Source: Lachnospiraceae bacterium (GTDB taxonomy: Bacteria > Bacillota_A > Clostridia > Lachnospirales > Lachnospiraceae). Taken from it: a DNA stretch of 14,755 nucleotides. The position numbers and the translations under genes are program-made. The stretch is from contig JAEEJD010000133.1 of assembly GCA_016281675.1 (NCBI GenBank), forward strand, positions 1-14,755, read 5' to 3'. Within the stretch, counting starts at the first letter, position 1. The number at the start of each line of letters is the position of its first letter. Below the pieces are notes generated by a model that was not told where the DNA came from, searched no databases, and was given only the letters and a program-made list of their open reading frames with translations. Positions 1 through 6,789 of the stretch are shown here, piece after piece.

Positions 1-1
1 C

Positions 2-817
2 GAACTCGGTGTAAAGGCTTCGACAGGTACTCTCACAACAGCCGACAGAGAAGCTATACAGAAAGAAGTCAATGCTCTTCGCGATGAGATCGAGCGTGTT
101 GCCAAGGATACCGAATACAATACACAGAACCTCCTCGGCGGAGAGCAGGAGATGAAAGGGTATGTTACATCTGTTCTGACAAGTACGGACGTTAAAGTAC
201 TTGATTATGATGTGAGTTTCCCGGCAGGAAAGTACAAGATCAGCATGGGATCCCTCGATAATCCCACACTTAAGGATAAGGACGGAAATGCGGTACCGAA
301 TCTTAAAGATGTTGTTTGTGAAGACGGACGATGCACGGCGACGTTAAATGACGGATCAAAACTGACGGTTTCTTATACCGAGGCCTATCATCCGGACGAT
401 GTTATACTTGATATCACCGGCATAGGCGGAATGAAGATTCAGGTAGGTTCAAAGACCGGACAGGAGATCCAGGTAGTTATTCCGAAGATGGATCCGAAAT
501 CTCTCGGTATCAGCGAGATTGACATGAGAACCGAGGAAGGGGCACAGAAATCCCTTGAGGCGATCAGGAATGCGATAGAATATGTTTCATCGGCCCGTTC
601 GGGACTCGGAGCATATCAGAACAGACTTGAGTCCACGATCGCATCACTTGCGGAAACCACGGAAAATCTTGAACAGTCCTATTCAACGGTCAAAGATGTT
701 GATATGGCAGAGGAAATGGTTGATTATACAAAGCTTCAGGTTCTTGTTCAGGCAGGAACATCCATGCTGGCACAGGCTAACGAGCAACCTCAGCAGGCAC
801 TGCAGTTACTACAGTAA
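2..817 (+). CDS. Flagellin, 3' part (5' end outside window)
   Basis: Flagellar filament subunit, exported and assembled outside the cell. The reading frame is open from base 2, giving 271 visible residues; the true start lies upstream. The first ~50 residues match the conserved flagellin N-terminal D1 helix (ELGVKASTG, then REAIQKEVNAL, then NTQNLLGG). The last ~50 residues match the C-terminal D1/D0 region (GAYQNRLESTI, DMAEEMVDYTK, AGTSMLAQAN). Between them lies a variable, beta-rich D2/D3-like insert of roughly 80-100 residues, containing two close cysteines (visible residues 106 and 111), which is uncommon in flagellins. The gene is followed after 32 bases by fliS, whose product is the flagellin chaperone. 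Identity is secure from both conserved ends; which flagellin paralogue it is cannot be told. Confidence 0.95.
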   Translation, partial: ELGVKASTGTLTTADREAIQKEVNALRDEIERVAKDTEYNTQNLLGGEQEMKGYVTSVLTSTDVKVLDYDVSFPAGKYKISMGSLDNPTLKDKDGNAVPNLKDVVCEDGRCTATLNDGSKLTVSYTEAYHPDDVILDITGIGGMKIQVGSKTGQEIQVVIPKMDPKSLGISEIDMRTEEGAQKSLEAIRNAIEYVSSARSGLGAYQNRLESTIASLAETTENLEQSYSTVKDVDMAEEMVDYTKLQVLVQAGTSMLAQANEQPQQALQLLQ

Positions 818-849
818 GAAAGTTTATGGTATAACCGGAAGGGACCCAT

Positions 850-1323
850 ATGACCAGCGAAAAGAAACAGGAATATACCCTTAAGATCACAAACGCATCA
901 CCGACAGGGATCATAGTCATAATGTATGATCTTGCGATCGAGTACATAAAAGAAGCTCAAAAGTGTTTTGAGGCGGATGATCACGAAGGTGCGAAAGTAC
1001 AGTGTGCAAATGCCGGAAGAGTTCTTGGGGATCTGATCTCATCACTTGATTTTACATATGCGATATCGTTCTATCTGTTCAGAATATACGAGTTCGTCAG
1101 TAAAGAGGTTTCGATGGCCGTTATAAAAAATGACGGCAAATCGCTGGGTGATTGCGTACGACTTCTGTCATCGCTCAAAGAAACGTTTGATGAGCTGTCA
1201 AAACAAGACACGTCGGGACCTGCGATGGAGAACGCCGAAACCGTATATGCCGGATTGACATACGGAAGAGGTACGCTCAATGAGAGTACTTCGGTATCCG
1301 GAAACAGAGGTTATACGGTTTAG
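850..1323 (+). CDS. fliS: Flagellin export chaperone FliS
   Basis: Cytoplasmic chaperone that binds the flagellin C-terminus and prevents premature polymerisation before export. The 157-residue product has the FliS pattern of amphipathic helices: an N-terminal stretch (QEYTLKITNASPTGIIVIMY) resembling the segment that leads into helix 1, and a central part (SLDFTYAISFYLFRIYEFV) matching the conserved region around the flagellin-binding groove. It is somewhat longer than the usual 120-135 residues because of a C-terminal tail (VYAGLTYGRGTLNES and beyond), which from memory is typical of Lachnospiraceae FliS. The ATG at 850 follows a purine-rich ribosome site (GGAAGGGA, 837-844). Position directly after flagellin supports the call. 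A terminator follows immediately. Confidence 0.9.
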   Translation: MTSEKKQEYTLKITNASPTGIIVIMYDLAIEYIKEAQKCFEADDHEGAKVQCANAGRVLGDLISSLDFTYAISFYLFRIYEFVSKEVSMAVIKNDGKSLGDCVRLLSSLKETFDELSKQDTSGPAMENAETVYAGLTYGRGTLNESTSVSGNRGYTV

Positions 1324-1342
1324 TGATTATATACAAAAAAGC

Positions 1343-1375
1343 GACTTCGGACAAAACGTCCGGAGTCCTTTTTTT
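1343..1375 (+). terminator. Rho-independent terminator after fliS
   Basis: A 10-bp stem (GACTTCGGAC at 1343-1352 with GTCCGGAGTC at 1358-1367, one G-U pair) with a 5-base loop is followed by C and seven T. It closes the flagellin-fliS unit and separates it from the Tad operon. Confidence 0.9.
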
Positions 1376-1414
1376 ATGCAGGTTCACGAAAAATGATTTT
1401 CGCCGCAGGCGGCA

Positions 1415-1443
1415 TTTACACGACGGGATCCATAACATATAAT
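1415..1443 (+). promoter_or_regulatory. Sigma-A promoter for the cpaF-tadB-tadC operon
   Basis: TTTACA (1415-1420), a 17-base spacer and a perfect TATAAT (1438-1443) predict a transcription start near 1450 and a leader of about 60 bases before the TTG start of cpaF. A small GC-rich dyad (GCCG at 1402-1405, CGGC at 1410-1413) lies just upstream of the -35 box. The rest of the 1376-1508 gap shows no gene. A weaker alternative promoter (TTGATA 1446-1451, TTTAAT 1470-1475) is possible. Confidence 0.75.
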
Positions 1444-1495
1444 CATTGATACAGATCTGAAATCATACATTTAATCTTAAGTTTCTTTCTTGTTC

Positions 1496-1501
1496 AAGGA
1501 G
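1496..1501 (+). promoter_or_regulatory. Ribosome binding site that sets the TTG start of cpaF
   Basis: AAGGAG ends 7 bases before TTG at 1509. No ATG or GTG in this frame near the conserved N-terminus has a comparable site, so the rare TTG is taken as the start. Confidence 0.75.
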
Positions 1502-1508
1502 TATCTCA

Positions 1509-2759
1509 TTGCAGGAAAACGGTTTATATAAGGACGTTAAGGCCGAAGTCTATTCGGTCGTATGTGATCGTCTCGTTAACAGGGGCGATGACGATAAAAC
1601 AGTCATCGATACGATCAGGGAATGTATCATCAAAAACGCAAAAGCAGGAGACCTCACACCGAAACAAAGGGGCCTCATGTGTCATGAACTGTTCAACCGA
1701 ATCAGGCGTCTCGATGTTCTTCAGGATATCCTTGAAGACGATAAGGTTTCGGAGATAATGGTGAACGGAACGGACGGGATATTCGTGGAACGTGAGGGTA
1801 AGCTCATAAGTACCGGAGTCGCATTCGAGTCAAAAGAAAGGCTTGTGGATATCATCGGAAGGATCGCATCCGATGTTAACAGGACCGTTAATCTGACCTC
1901 ACCTATTCTTGACGCAAGGCTTCCCGACGGATCAAGAGTAAATGCGATACTCGATCCGATAGCCATAAACGGGCCGAGCCTTACTATCAGAAGATTTCCA
2001 AACGATCCGATCGACGCCGATACGCTTGTTTCGACGAACAGTATCACACGGGAGGCGCTCGATCTTATGAGACAGCTTGTCATTGCCGGATACAATATAC
2101 TGATCAGCGGTTCGACCGGATCCGGAAAGACTACGTTTCTTAACATGCTGTCGGGATTCATCCCGCCGGATGAGCGGGTGATCACGATCGAGGATGCCGC
2201 AGAGCTTCGGATAAGGGGGATCAGGAATCTCGTAAGGCTGGAAACGAGAAGCGCAACATCGGGAGGATGCAGTCCGATCACCATAAGAGACCTGATTAAA
2301 AACGCGCTGAGGATGAGGCCTGATCGGGTAATAGTCGGTGAAGTCAGAGGAGAGGAAGCGATAGACATGCTTCAGGCGTTTAATGTCGGTAGTGACGGTT
2401 CGCTTTCGACGATTCACGCAAACAGCGCGCCGGATGCACTGTCGCGACTTGAAACCATGGTCATGCTCTCATCCCCCATTCCTTCGGATGCTCTCCGACG
2501 ACAGATAATATCGGGGATCGATATTATAGTCCATCTCGGAAGGCTCAGGGACGGGAGCAGGCATGTGCTTCAGGTAACGGAAGTCGACAAGACTCCCGGT
2601 CCGGGAATATCTGTGAGGACACTATTTGAATTTGTCGAAACCGGAGAAAAGAACGGCAGGATATTGGGAGAACTCAAAAAAGAGAACGATCTCGATAATA
2701 TTCTCAAAATGGAAAGAGCGGGGCTTATCGGAAAGAAAGGGGAGCCGGATGAAACATAA
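1509..2759 (+). CDS. cpaF: Tad pilus assembly ATPase CpaF/TadA
   Basis: Cytoplasmic hexameric motor ATPase of the GspE/VirB11 secretion superfamily, predicted to power Flp pilus extension and retraction. The product has 416 residues, in the usual range. Visible motifs in order are the N-terminal region leading to SEIMVNGTDG (81-90), the RLPDGSRVNAI segment (138-147), Walker A GSTGSGKT (201-208), the Asp box ITIEDAAEL (225-233), the arginine-containing LVRLETR (241-247), Walker B-like RVIVGEVRG (273-281, Glu278), and the His box STIHANS (300-306). The usual NTGHDGS before the His box reads NVGSDGS here. It starts with TTG behind a good ribosome site, has its own promoter, and overlaps tadB by 11 bases, implying translational coupling. 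Assignment to the CpaF/TadA subfamily is firm from the motif set and neighbours. Confidence 0.97.
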   Translation: MQENGLYKDVKAEVYSVVCDRLVNRGDDDKTVIDTIRECIIKNAKAGDLTPKQRGLMCHELFNRIRRLDVLQDILEDDKVSEIMVNGTDGIFVEREGKLISTGVAFESKERLVDIIGRIASDVNRTVNLTSPILDARLPDGSRVNAILDPIAINGPSLTIRRFPNDPIDADTLVSTNSITREALDLMRQLVIAGYNILISGSTGSGKTTFLNMLSGFIPPDERVITIEDAAELRIRGIRNLVRLETRSATSGGCSPITIRDLIKNALRMRPDRVIVGEVRGEEAIDMLQAFNVGSDGSLSTIHANSAPDALSRLETMVMLSSPIPSDALRRQIISGIDIIVHLGRLRDGSRHVLQVTEVDKTPGPGISVRTLFEFVETGEKNGRILGELKKENDLDNILKMERAGLIGKKGEPDET

Positions 2760-3483
2760 ATACAATCTAAGAACGGCCGAATGGGCGGTGAGCCTGGCCG
2801 TTTATCTGATCGTTTCCGCGCTGTTCTCATGGCTGTTTTACGATTCGGCAATTCCGATGTTGCTGTTTGCTCCCTTTTTTGTCCTGTTTGCAAGGGCGGT
2901 AAAGAAAAAGAAGCGAATAAAACAAAACGAGGAGATGACGGAGGAGTTCATAAGCGCCCTTACCGGTGTATCAACATCACTTTCCGCCGGGATGTCGGCA
3001 GAGAACGCGTTTGTTTCGGCTGCGGATGACATGGAAAAACTGTATGGAAGAAGATCCGCCATAGTAAAGGAACTTGAAACCGTAAATATGCGCGTAAGAT
3101 CCGGGCAGACTCTTTCGGTTGCCGTAAAGGAAATGGCGGACAGATGGCAGATAGAGGAGATGCATGATTTCTCGGTTGTGTTTTCGGCAGCGATCAGAAG
3201 CGGCGGTAATCTTCCCGGGATCATATCGTCCTGTACGCAGATCATGGAAAACAGGATCGATGCGGAAGCGGAAGCAAAGACAATGATCCGGGGCAAACAG
3301 TATGAGCAGAGGGTAATGTGCGTCATCCCGCCCGGGATACTGGCGTATCTGAGGCTGTCTTCGGGAAGCTTTATCGAAGTTTTGTATCATGATCCGTTTG
3401 GGATCGCAGTCATGACGGCCGGGCTAATCGTATATATTCTGGCTATTTATCTGTCGGAAAGGATAGGGGATATCAGAATATGA
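2749..3483 (+). CDS. tadB: Tad platform protein TadB (T2SSF domain)
   Basis: Inner-membrane platform protein that sits on the CpaF motor. The chosen ATG at 2749 lies inside the end of cpaF and follows AAGGGGAG (2737-2744), giving 244 residues; the reading frame is open further upstream, but an upstream start at 2626 would add an N-terminus read from cpaF coding sequence. Two hydrophobic segments near residues 10-45 are followed by a basic stretch (KKKKRIK), then a cytoplasmic helical T2SSF domain (EFISALTGVSTSLSAGMSAE, then IRSGGNLPGII), and a C-terminal membrane segment (PFGIAVMTAGLIVYILAIYL). Position between cpaF and tadC, with ATGA overlap into tadC, supports the identification. Confidence 0.9.
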   Translation: MKHKYNLRTAEWAVSLAVYLIVSALFSWLFYDSAIPMLLFAPFFVLFARAVKKKKRIKQNEEMTEEFISALTGVSTSLSAGMSAENAFVSAADDMEKLYGRRSAIVKELETVNMRVRSGQTLSVAVKEMADRWQIEEMHDFSVVFSAAIRSGGNLPGIISSCTQIMENRIDAEAEAKTMIRGKQYEQRVMCVIPPGILAYLRLSSGSFIEVLYHDPFGIAVMTAGLIVYILAIYLSERIGDIRI

Positions 3484-4802
3484 GGATGTCAGAGTTCTTT
3501 GTGTCCGGGAAGACAGCCTCCTGCATAAAGGAGATGTATCGCAAGACGGAAGCGGAGAAAAGAATACGTTTGCTCGAAAAAAGGCGGGCCAAGATCTTCT
3601 CGGCAGCCGTTGCTTTCTCTGTATTGATCGCGGTCCCCGTGACTGTAGTTGATGAGGTATCAAACGCCAAACCCGTAACGTTTGTTTCCAGAAGCGGATA
3701 CGGGGAAGGCGACCGCACGGTAACGCTTGAAGCCTGCCCGGAAGGAGCAAAGGCGGAGAAGATCACTGTGAAAGTTTCCGAAAGGAGATATTCCGAAACC
3801 GAGATAAACGATTATTCCAAGAAGCTGGATGAAGTGCTTTGGAAGAATATATTGGGCAATAACACGGATCCCGAAGAGATTGTTAACGATCTGGATTTGC
3901 GCGATCATATCGAAGGTTTTCCGTTTTCGATCGAATGGACTTCGGACAGACCTTTGCTGGTCGGAAGAGACGGAGTCATTAACAATGAGAGACTTGCAAA
4001 AGAGGATAACGGGCAGGGGATTCTTGTACGACTGCGTGCATCCTTATCATACAAGGACTATAAAGAAGATAAATATTCTTATGTCCGTCTTCGAAAGAGG
4101 GAGGAGGGTAAAAGCATCAGGGAAATGATCGAGGCGTCCGTAGAGGCTGGTGATGAGTTGAGCCGCGAAGATGAGGTTCAGATGCTGCCGGATGAACTTT
4201 CCGGAAGAAAGATAACGTTTTACGCTTCTTCGATCAATAAAGGCCCGATTGTTTTTGCTTTGGGAATTATCGTAACAATAATCATCATGGCCGATAAGGA
4301 CGATAAGATCAGAAAAGAAGCAATGAACAGAAGGAAACAGATCGAAGCCGATCATGCCAGGATACTGAATCAGTATGCACTCTATCATACGGCAGGGATG
4401 AATCCGAGAACGATATGGTCCGAGATCTGCAAAGTATATGAAAACAGGTTAAAGCAGTCTTCGAAGAACAGAAGATATGCATTCGATGAAATGCTCATCT
4501 CAAAGAAGATGATGGATGAGGGAGCGGGTGAGCTTGCGGCATACGACGATTATGCTCAGAGGATCGGCAGTATAAGATACAGATCGTTCATCAGTCTGAT
4601 AAAACAGGCGGCCGAAAAAGGCGGAACGGGGCTTACCGAAATGCTGTATGAGGAAACCGAGAAGGCTCAAAGAGAGAGAATGGCTGCGATCAGAGCACAG
4701 GCTTCGGAAGCACAGACCAAGCTCCTTCTCCCGATGTTCATGATGCTGATAGTTGTTCTTGTTATCGTTATGGTGCCGGCGTTTGTCGGGCTTGACGGCT
4801 GA
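3480..4802 (+). CDS. tadC: TadC-like platform protein with large exoplasmic insert
   Basis: Second inner-membrane platform protein of the Tad pilus. The 440 residues are longer than the ~300 usual for TadC. Layout: a basic cytoplasmic N-terminus (1-38); a membrane segment (~39-57); a long polar, presumably outside-facing region (~60-252); a second membrane segment (GPIVFALGIIVTIIIMA, 255-271); a cytoplasmic helical T2SSF-like domain (~272-412); and a final membrane segment (~415-437). Within the insert, residues ~103-207 resemble atrophied bacterial Ig-like domains: a short helix (DEVLWKNILG) leads to a beta part containing FSIEWTSDRP, GRDGVIN and ILVRLRASLSY. The start overlaps the tadB stop as ATGA. 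The TadC role rests on order and the C-terminal half; the Ig-like assignment is from pattern memory and less certain. Confidence 0.85.
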   Translation: MRMSEFFVSGKTASCIKEMYRKTEAEKRIRLLEKRRAKIFSAAVAFSVLIAVPVTVVDEVSNAKPVTFVSRSGYGEGDRTVTLEACPEGAKAEKITVKVSERRYSETEINDYSKKLDEVLWKNILGNNTDPEEIVNDLDLRDHIEGFPFSIEWTSDRPLLVGRDGVINNERLAKEDNGQGILVRLRASLSYKDYKEDKYSYVRLRKREEGKSIREMIEASVEAGDELSREDEVQMLPDELSGRKITFYASSINKGPIVFALGIIVTIIIMADKDDKIRKEAMNRRKQIEADHARILNQYALYHTAGMNPRTIWSEICKVYENRLKQSSKNRRYAFDEMLISKKMMDEGAGELAAYDDYAQRIGSIRYRSFISLIKQAAEKGGTGLTEMLYEETEKAQRERMAAIRAQASEAQTKLLLPMFMMLIVVLVIVMVPAFVGLDG

Positions 4803-4804
4803 AC

Positions 4805-4833
4805 TTTACAAACGAACCGGATTGAAATACAAT
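4805..4833 (+). promoter_or_regulatory. Sigma-A promoter abutting the aldolase start codon
   Basis: TTTACA (4805-4810), a 17-base spacer and TACAAT (4828-4833). The -10 box ends only 7 bases before the ATG at 4841, so the predicted start point is 4840 or 4841. No purine-rich ribosome site lies between the promoter and the ATG, so the transcript is predicted to be leaderless. Confidence 0.7.
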
Positions 4834-4840
4834 CATTCAC

Positions 4841-5560
4841 ATGAAAGTTGACGAGAAAACCATAAAAGAACAGATATGCGATATAGGAAGAAGGATATAT
4901 GACCGCTATATGGTCGCTTCCAATGACGGAAACATTTCCGTAAGGATCGGTGACAATGAATTCTTATGTACTCCGACCGGTGTTTCAAAAGGGTTCATGA
5001 CTCCGGAATGCATATGCAAAATAGACGGAGCCGGAAACGTTCTTGAAGCGAATGACGGATTTCGTCCTTCAAGCGAGATGAAGATGCATCTTCGGGTATA
5101 TGAGAAAAGACCCGATGCAAATGCCGTTGTTCATACCCACTCTAAATTTGCGACATGTTTTGCGATAAACGGAAGGCCGTTAAACCGTCCCGTCACATCC
5201 GAGGCGGTGGTCATGCTTGGATGCGTTCCGCTCGCTCCTTATGCAACTCCGTCCACTCCGGAAGTTCCGGATTCCATAGAACCTTATCTTGATGATTTTG
5301 ACGCGGTCCTTCTTGAAAATCACGGAGCCCTGACCTGGTCGAGCGATCTTGTGTCAGCCTATATGAGGATGGAGTCTCTCGAGTTTTACGCCGAGCTTTT
5401 GTATAAGTCCGAGATGCTTGGAAATCCCACGGAGTTTACAAAAGAGCAGGTGGATAAGCTCATCGCGGTCAGACAGAAGATGGGTATTTCGGGAAGATAC
5501 CCTGCGGGCAGAACGGGTGATAACTGTTATAAGTGTAAAGATTGTTTCTGGAAGAGATAG
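4841..5560 (+). CDS. Class II aldolase/adducin family protein (FucA/AraD-like)
   Basis: Predicted zinc-dependent sugar-phosphate aldolase or epimerase; substrates of this family include L-fuculose-1-phosphate, L-ribulose-5-phosphate and related 5-deoxy sugars, and the sequence does not settle which. Visible family features in 239 residues are SNDGNIS (27-33), TPTGVSKG phosphate-binding segment (44-51), PSSEMKMH with the candidate catalytic Glu79, the zinc pair in VVHTHS (His98, His100), and NHGALTW with the third zinc ligand His161. The C-terminus carries Cys229, Cys232 and Cys235, a C-x2-C-x2-C tail not part of the classical FucA core. The start has no Shine-Dalgarno site but a promoter ends 7 bases upstream. 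An AEC carrier follows after 3 bases, suggesting linked uptake or efflux and breakdown of a small organic compound. Confidence 0.9.
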   Translation: MKVDEKTIKEQICDIGRRIYDRYMVASNDGNISVRIGDNEFLCTPTGVSKGFMTPECICKIDGAGNVLEANDGFRPSSEMKMHLRVYEKRPDANAVVHTHSKFATCFAINGRPLNRPVTSEAVVMLGCVPLAPYATPSTPEVPDSIEPYLDDFDAVLLENHGALTWSSDLVSAYMRMESLEFYAELLYKSEMLGNPTEFTKEQVDKLIAVRQKMGISGRYPAGRTGDNCYKCKDCFWKR

Positions 5561-5563
5561 GAA

Positions 5564-6505
5564 ATGAGTATCTGGATCGTACAAAAACAGATGATCATCA
5601 TATTCATACTGATCCTGACGGGAGTGTTTCTGTTCAAGAAAAAACACCTGTCAAACGACAGTGCAAAACAGTTGTCGTGGATCATCGTGAACATCACAAA
5701 TCCGATCACTCTCTTATGTGCGGCATTGTCCGAAGAGGAAAAGGTCGGAGCGGGAGAGGTCGGACTGGCATTCCTGTGCTTTATCGTAATGTATGCGATA
5801 CTGATACCGGCGGCATATCTTATCCCGGTTCTTCTCGGAGTTCAAAAGGACAGAAGGTATGCATACAGAATGCTTGCAATATTCGGAAATGTCGGGTTCA
5901 TAGGCATTCCGTTTTCGTCCGCGGTTCTCGGGCCTCAGTCACTCATATTCGTATCTATATGCTGCCTTACGTTTAACATGATCATCTATACATACGGATT
6001 TGCGTCGATCAAGGAGACGGCAGCCGAACAGCATCCGGAGGAAAAGCAGGCGTATGAGTTTTCGTTCAAGAATCTCATCAATTCCGGAACGGTAATGGCG
6101 GTCGTGACGATAGTCGTGTATCTGACCGATGTAAAGGTTCCGGAACTTGTTCAGTCTACTCTTTCATATATCGGAAACTGCACGACGTTTCTGTCGATGA
6201 TGGTTCTCGGAGTATCGGTCGCGCAGATGGTTCCGAAGGAAGTGTTCACGAGATGGCGTCTCTATGTGTTTGTAGTTATTCGCCAGATCCTTGTTCCGAT
6301 CCTTCTCATATTTATCCTGAAGCCTTTTATCGAAAACAAACTGATCCTTCACACGGTTGCTGTCATGTCGTCAATGCCTGCGGCAAACATGCCTCTGATG
6401 ATGGCCAAACAGTTCGGCGTGAAGGAAGACATGATATCGGCCGGGATAATCCTTACAACTGTAACATCTATCGTAACGATACCTGCCGTGATGTTTTTCC
6501 TGTGA
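5564..6505 (+). CDS. AEC-family (auxin efflux carrier-like) transporter
   Basis: Cytoplasmic-membrane carrier of the AEC family, whose bacterial members include malate and other organic-acid permeases; the substrate here is unknown. The 313 residues show about ten hydrophobic segments in two halves. Conserved-looking family signatures are FGNVGFIGIPF (first half) and, near the end, PAANMPLMMAKQFGVKEDM followed by the last membrane segments. A polar cytoplasmic loop (ETAAEQHPEEKQAYEFSFK) separates the halves. It starts 3 bases after the aldolase stop; the only ribosome-site candidate (GAAGAGA) is inside the aldolase end, so translation is probably coupled. A strong terminator follows. Cotranscription with the aldolase is inferred from spacing. 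Confidence 0.9.
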   Translation: MSIWIVQKQMIIIFILILTGVFLFKKKHLSNDSAKQLSWIIVNITNPITLLCAALSEEEKVGAGEVGLAFLCFIVMYAILIPAAYLIPVLLGVQKDRRYAYRMLAIFGNVGFIGIPFSSAVLGPQSLIFVSICCLTFNMIIYTYGFASIKETAAEQHPEEKQAYEFSFKNLINSGTVMAVVTIVVYLTDVKVPELVQSTLSYIGNCTTFLSMMVLGVSVAQMVPKEVFTRWRLYVFVVIRQILVPILLIFILKPFIENKLILHTVAVMSSMPAANMPLMMAKQFGVKEDMISAGIILTTVTSIVTIPAVMFFL

Positions 6506-6530
6506 TATAAGAAAAACGAATGTAGAAAAT

Positions 6531-6565
6531 CCGGGTCGGATCACATCCGATCCGGGTCTTTTTTT
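6531..6565 (+). terminator. Rho-independent terminator after the aldolase-AEC unit
   Basis: An 11-bp stem (6531-6541 with 6545-6555, one G-U pair) closed by a 3-base loop CAC, then GTC and a run of seven T (6559-6565). It insulates the metabolic pair from the second Tad operon. Confidence 0.92.
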
Positions 6566-6587
6566 ATGCATGATAAACAGTTTTCAA

Positions 6588-6609
6588 AAATCACACCGGA
6601 AGGTGATTT
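6588..6609. repeat. Inverted repeat upstream of the pilin promoter
   Basis: AAATCAC (6588-6594) and GTGATTT (6603-6609) form a perfect 7-base dyad with an 8-base centre, 30 bases upstream of the -35 box of the pilin operon. It could bind a dimeric regulator; it is not followed by a T-run, so it is not a terminator. Function is a guess. Confidence 0.35.
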
Positions 6610-6638
6610 GTACAGCATCACGATATTACAAAACAGTA

Positions 6639-6668
6639 TTTACAAGGGTAAAAATCATATCTTATAAT
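6639..6668 (+). promoter_or_regulatory. Sigma-A promoter for the Flp pilin operon
   Basis: TTTACA (6639-6644), an 18-base spacer and perfect TATAAT (6663-6668). The predicted start near 6675 gives a leader of about 115 bases before the pilin ATG. The stretch 6566-6789 holds this promoter, two dyads and the pilin ribosome site, but no supportable gene. Confidence 0.75.
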
Positions 6669-6702
6669 CTGTCTCATCAGAAAACATATTCCGTGTTTTC
6701 GA

Positions 6703-6726
6703 CCGATCAGATCGGGCCGTTTCGGC
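6703..6726 (+). promoter_or_regulatory. Two adjacent small hairpins in the pilin leader
   Basis: CCGA/TCGG (6703-6706 with 6712-6715) is followed directly by GCCG/CGGC (6716-6719 with 6723-6726). Both would lie in the untranslated leader and might stabilise the mRNA or bind a factor. The first also forms a 13-base palindrome (CCGATC-A-GATCGG). No known riboswitch core is recognisable. Confidence 0.3.
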
Positions 6727-6775
6727 AGAATTTCACATTTGATTTTGTTTTGCGCCAAACAGAAGTATGTACGAC

Positions 6776-6783
6776 AAAGGAGG
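6776..6783 (+). promoter_or_regulatory. Strong ribosome site fixing the pilin start
   Basis: AAAGGAGG ends 6 bases before the ATG at 6790. This favours 6790 over the in-frame upstream ATG at 6739, which has no such site and would add residues unlike any prepilin leader. Confidence 0.9.
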
Positions 6784-6789
6784 ATTTGT

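Noticed and set aside
1391..1417. An imperfect stem (AAAT...ATTT around GCCG/CGGC) as a second terminator.
   Set aside because: No T-run follows on the + strand and it overlaps the -35 box of the next promoter.
1721..2368. A 215-codon minus-strand open frame opposite cpaF.
   Set aside because: It mirrors a well-conserved gene, has low-complexity Ser/Leu/Ile content and no motif; a shadow frame.
2626..2748. An upstream in-frame ATG for tadB that would add 41 residues.
   Set aside because: It lies deep in the end of cpaF, and the added residues are polar and unlike a TadB start; ATG 2749 has a ribosome site.
6739..6789. An upstream in-frame ATG that would lengthen the pilin by 17 residues.
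   Set aside because: No ribosome site; AAAGGAGG six bases before ATG 6790 is decisive.
6676..6789. Possible cyclic-di-GMP riboswitch before the pilin gene.
   Set aside because: The conserved core motifs of the known classes are not found; only short hairpins are present.
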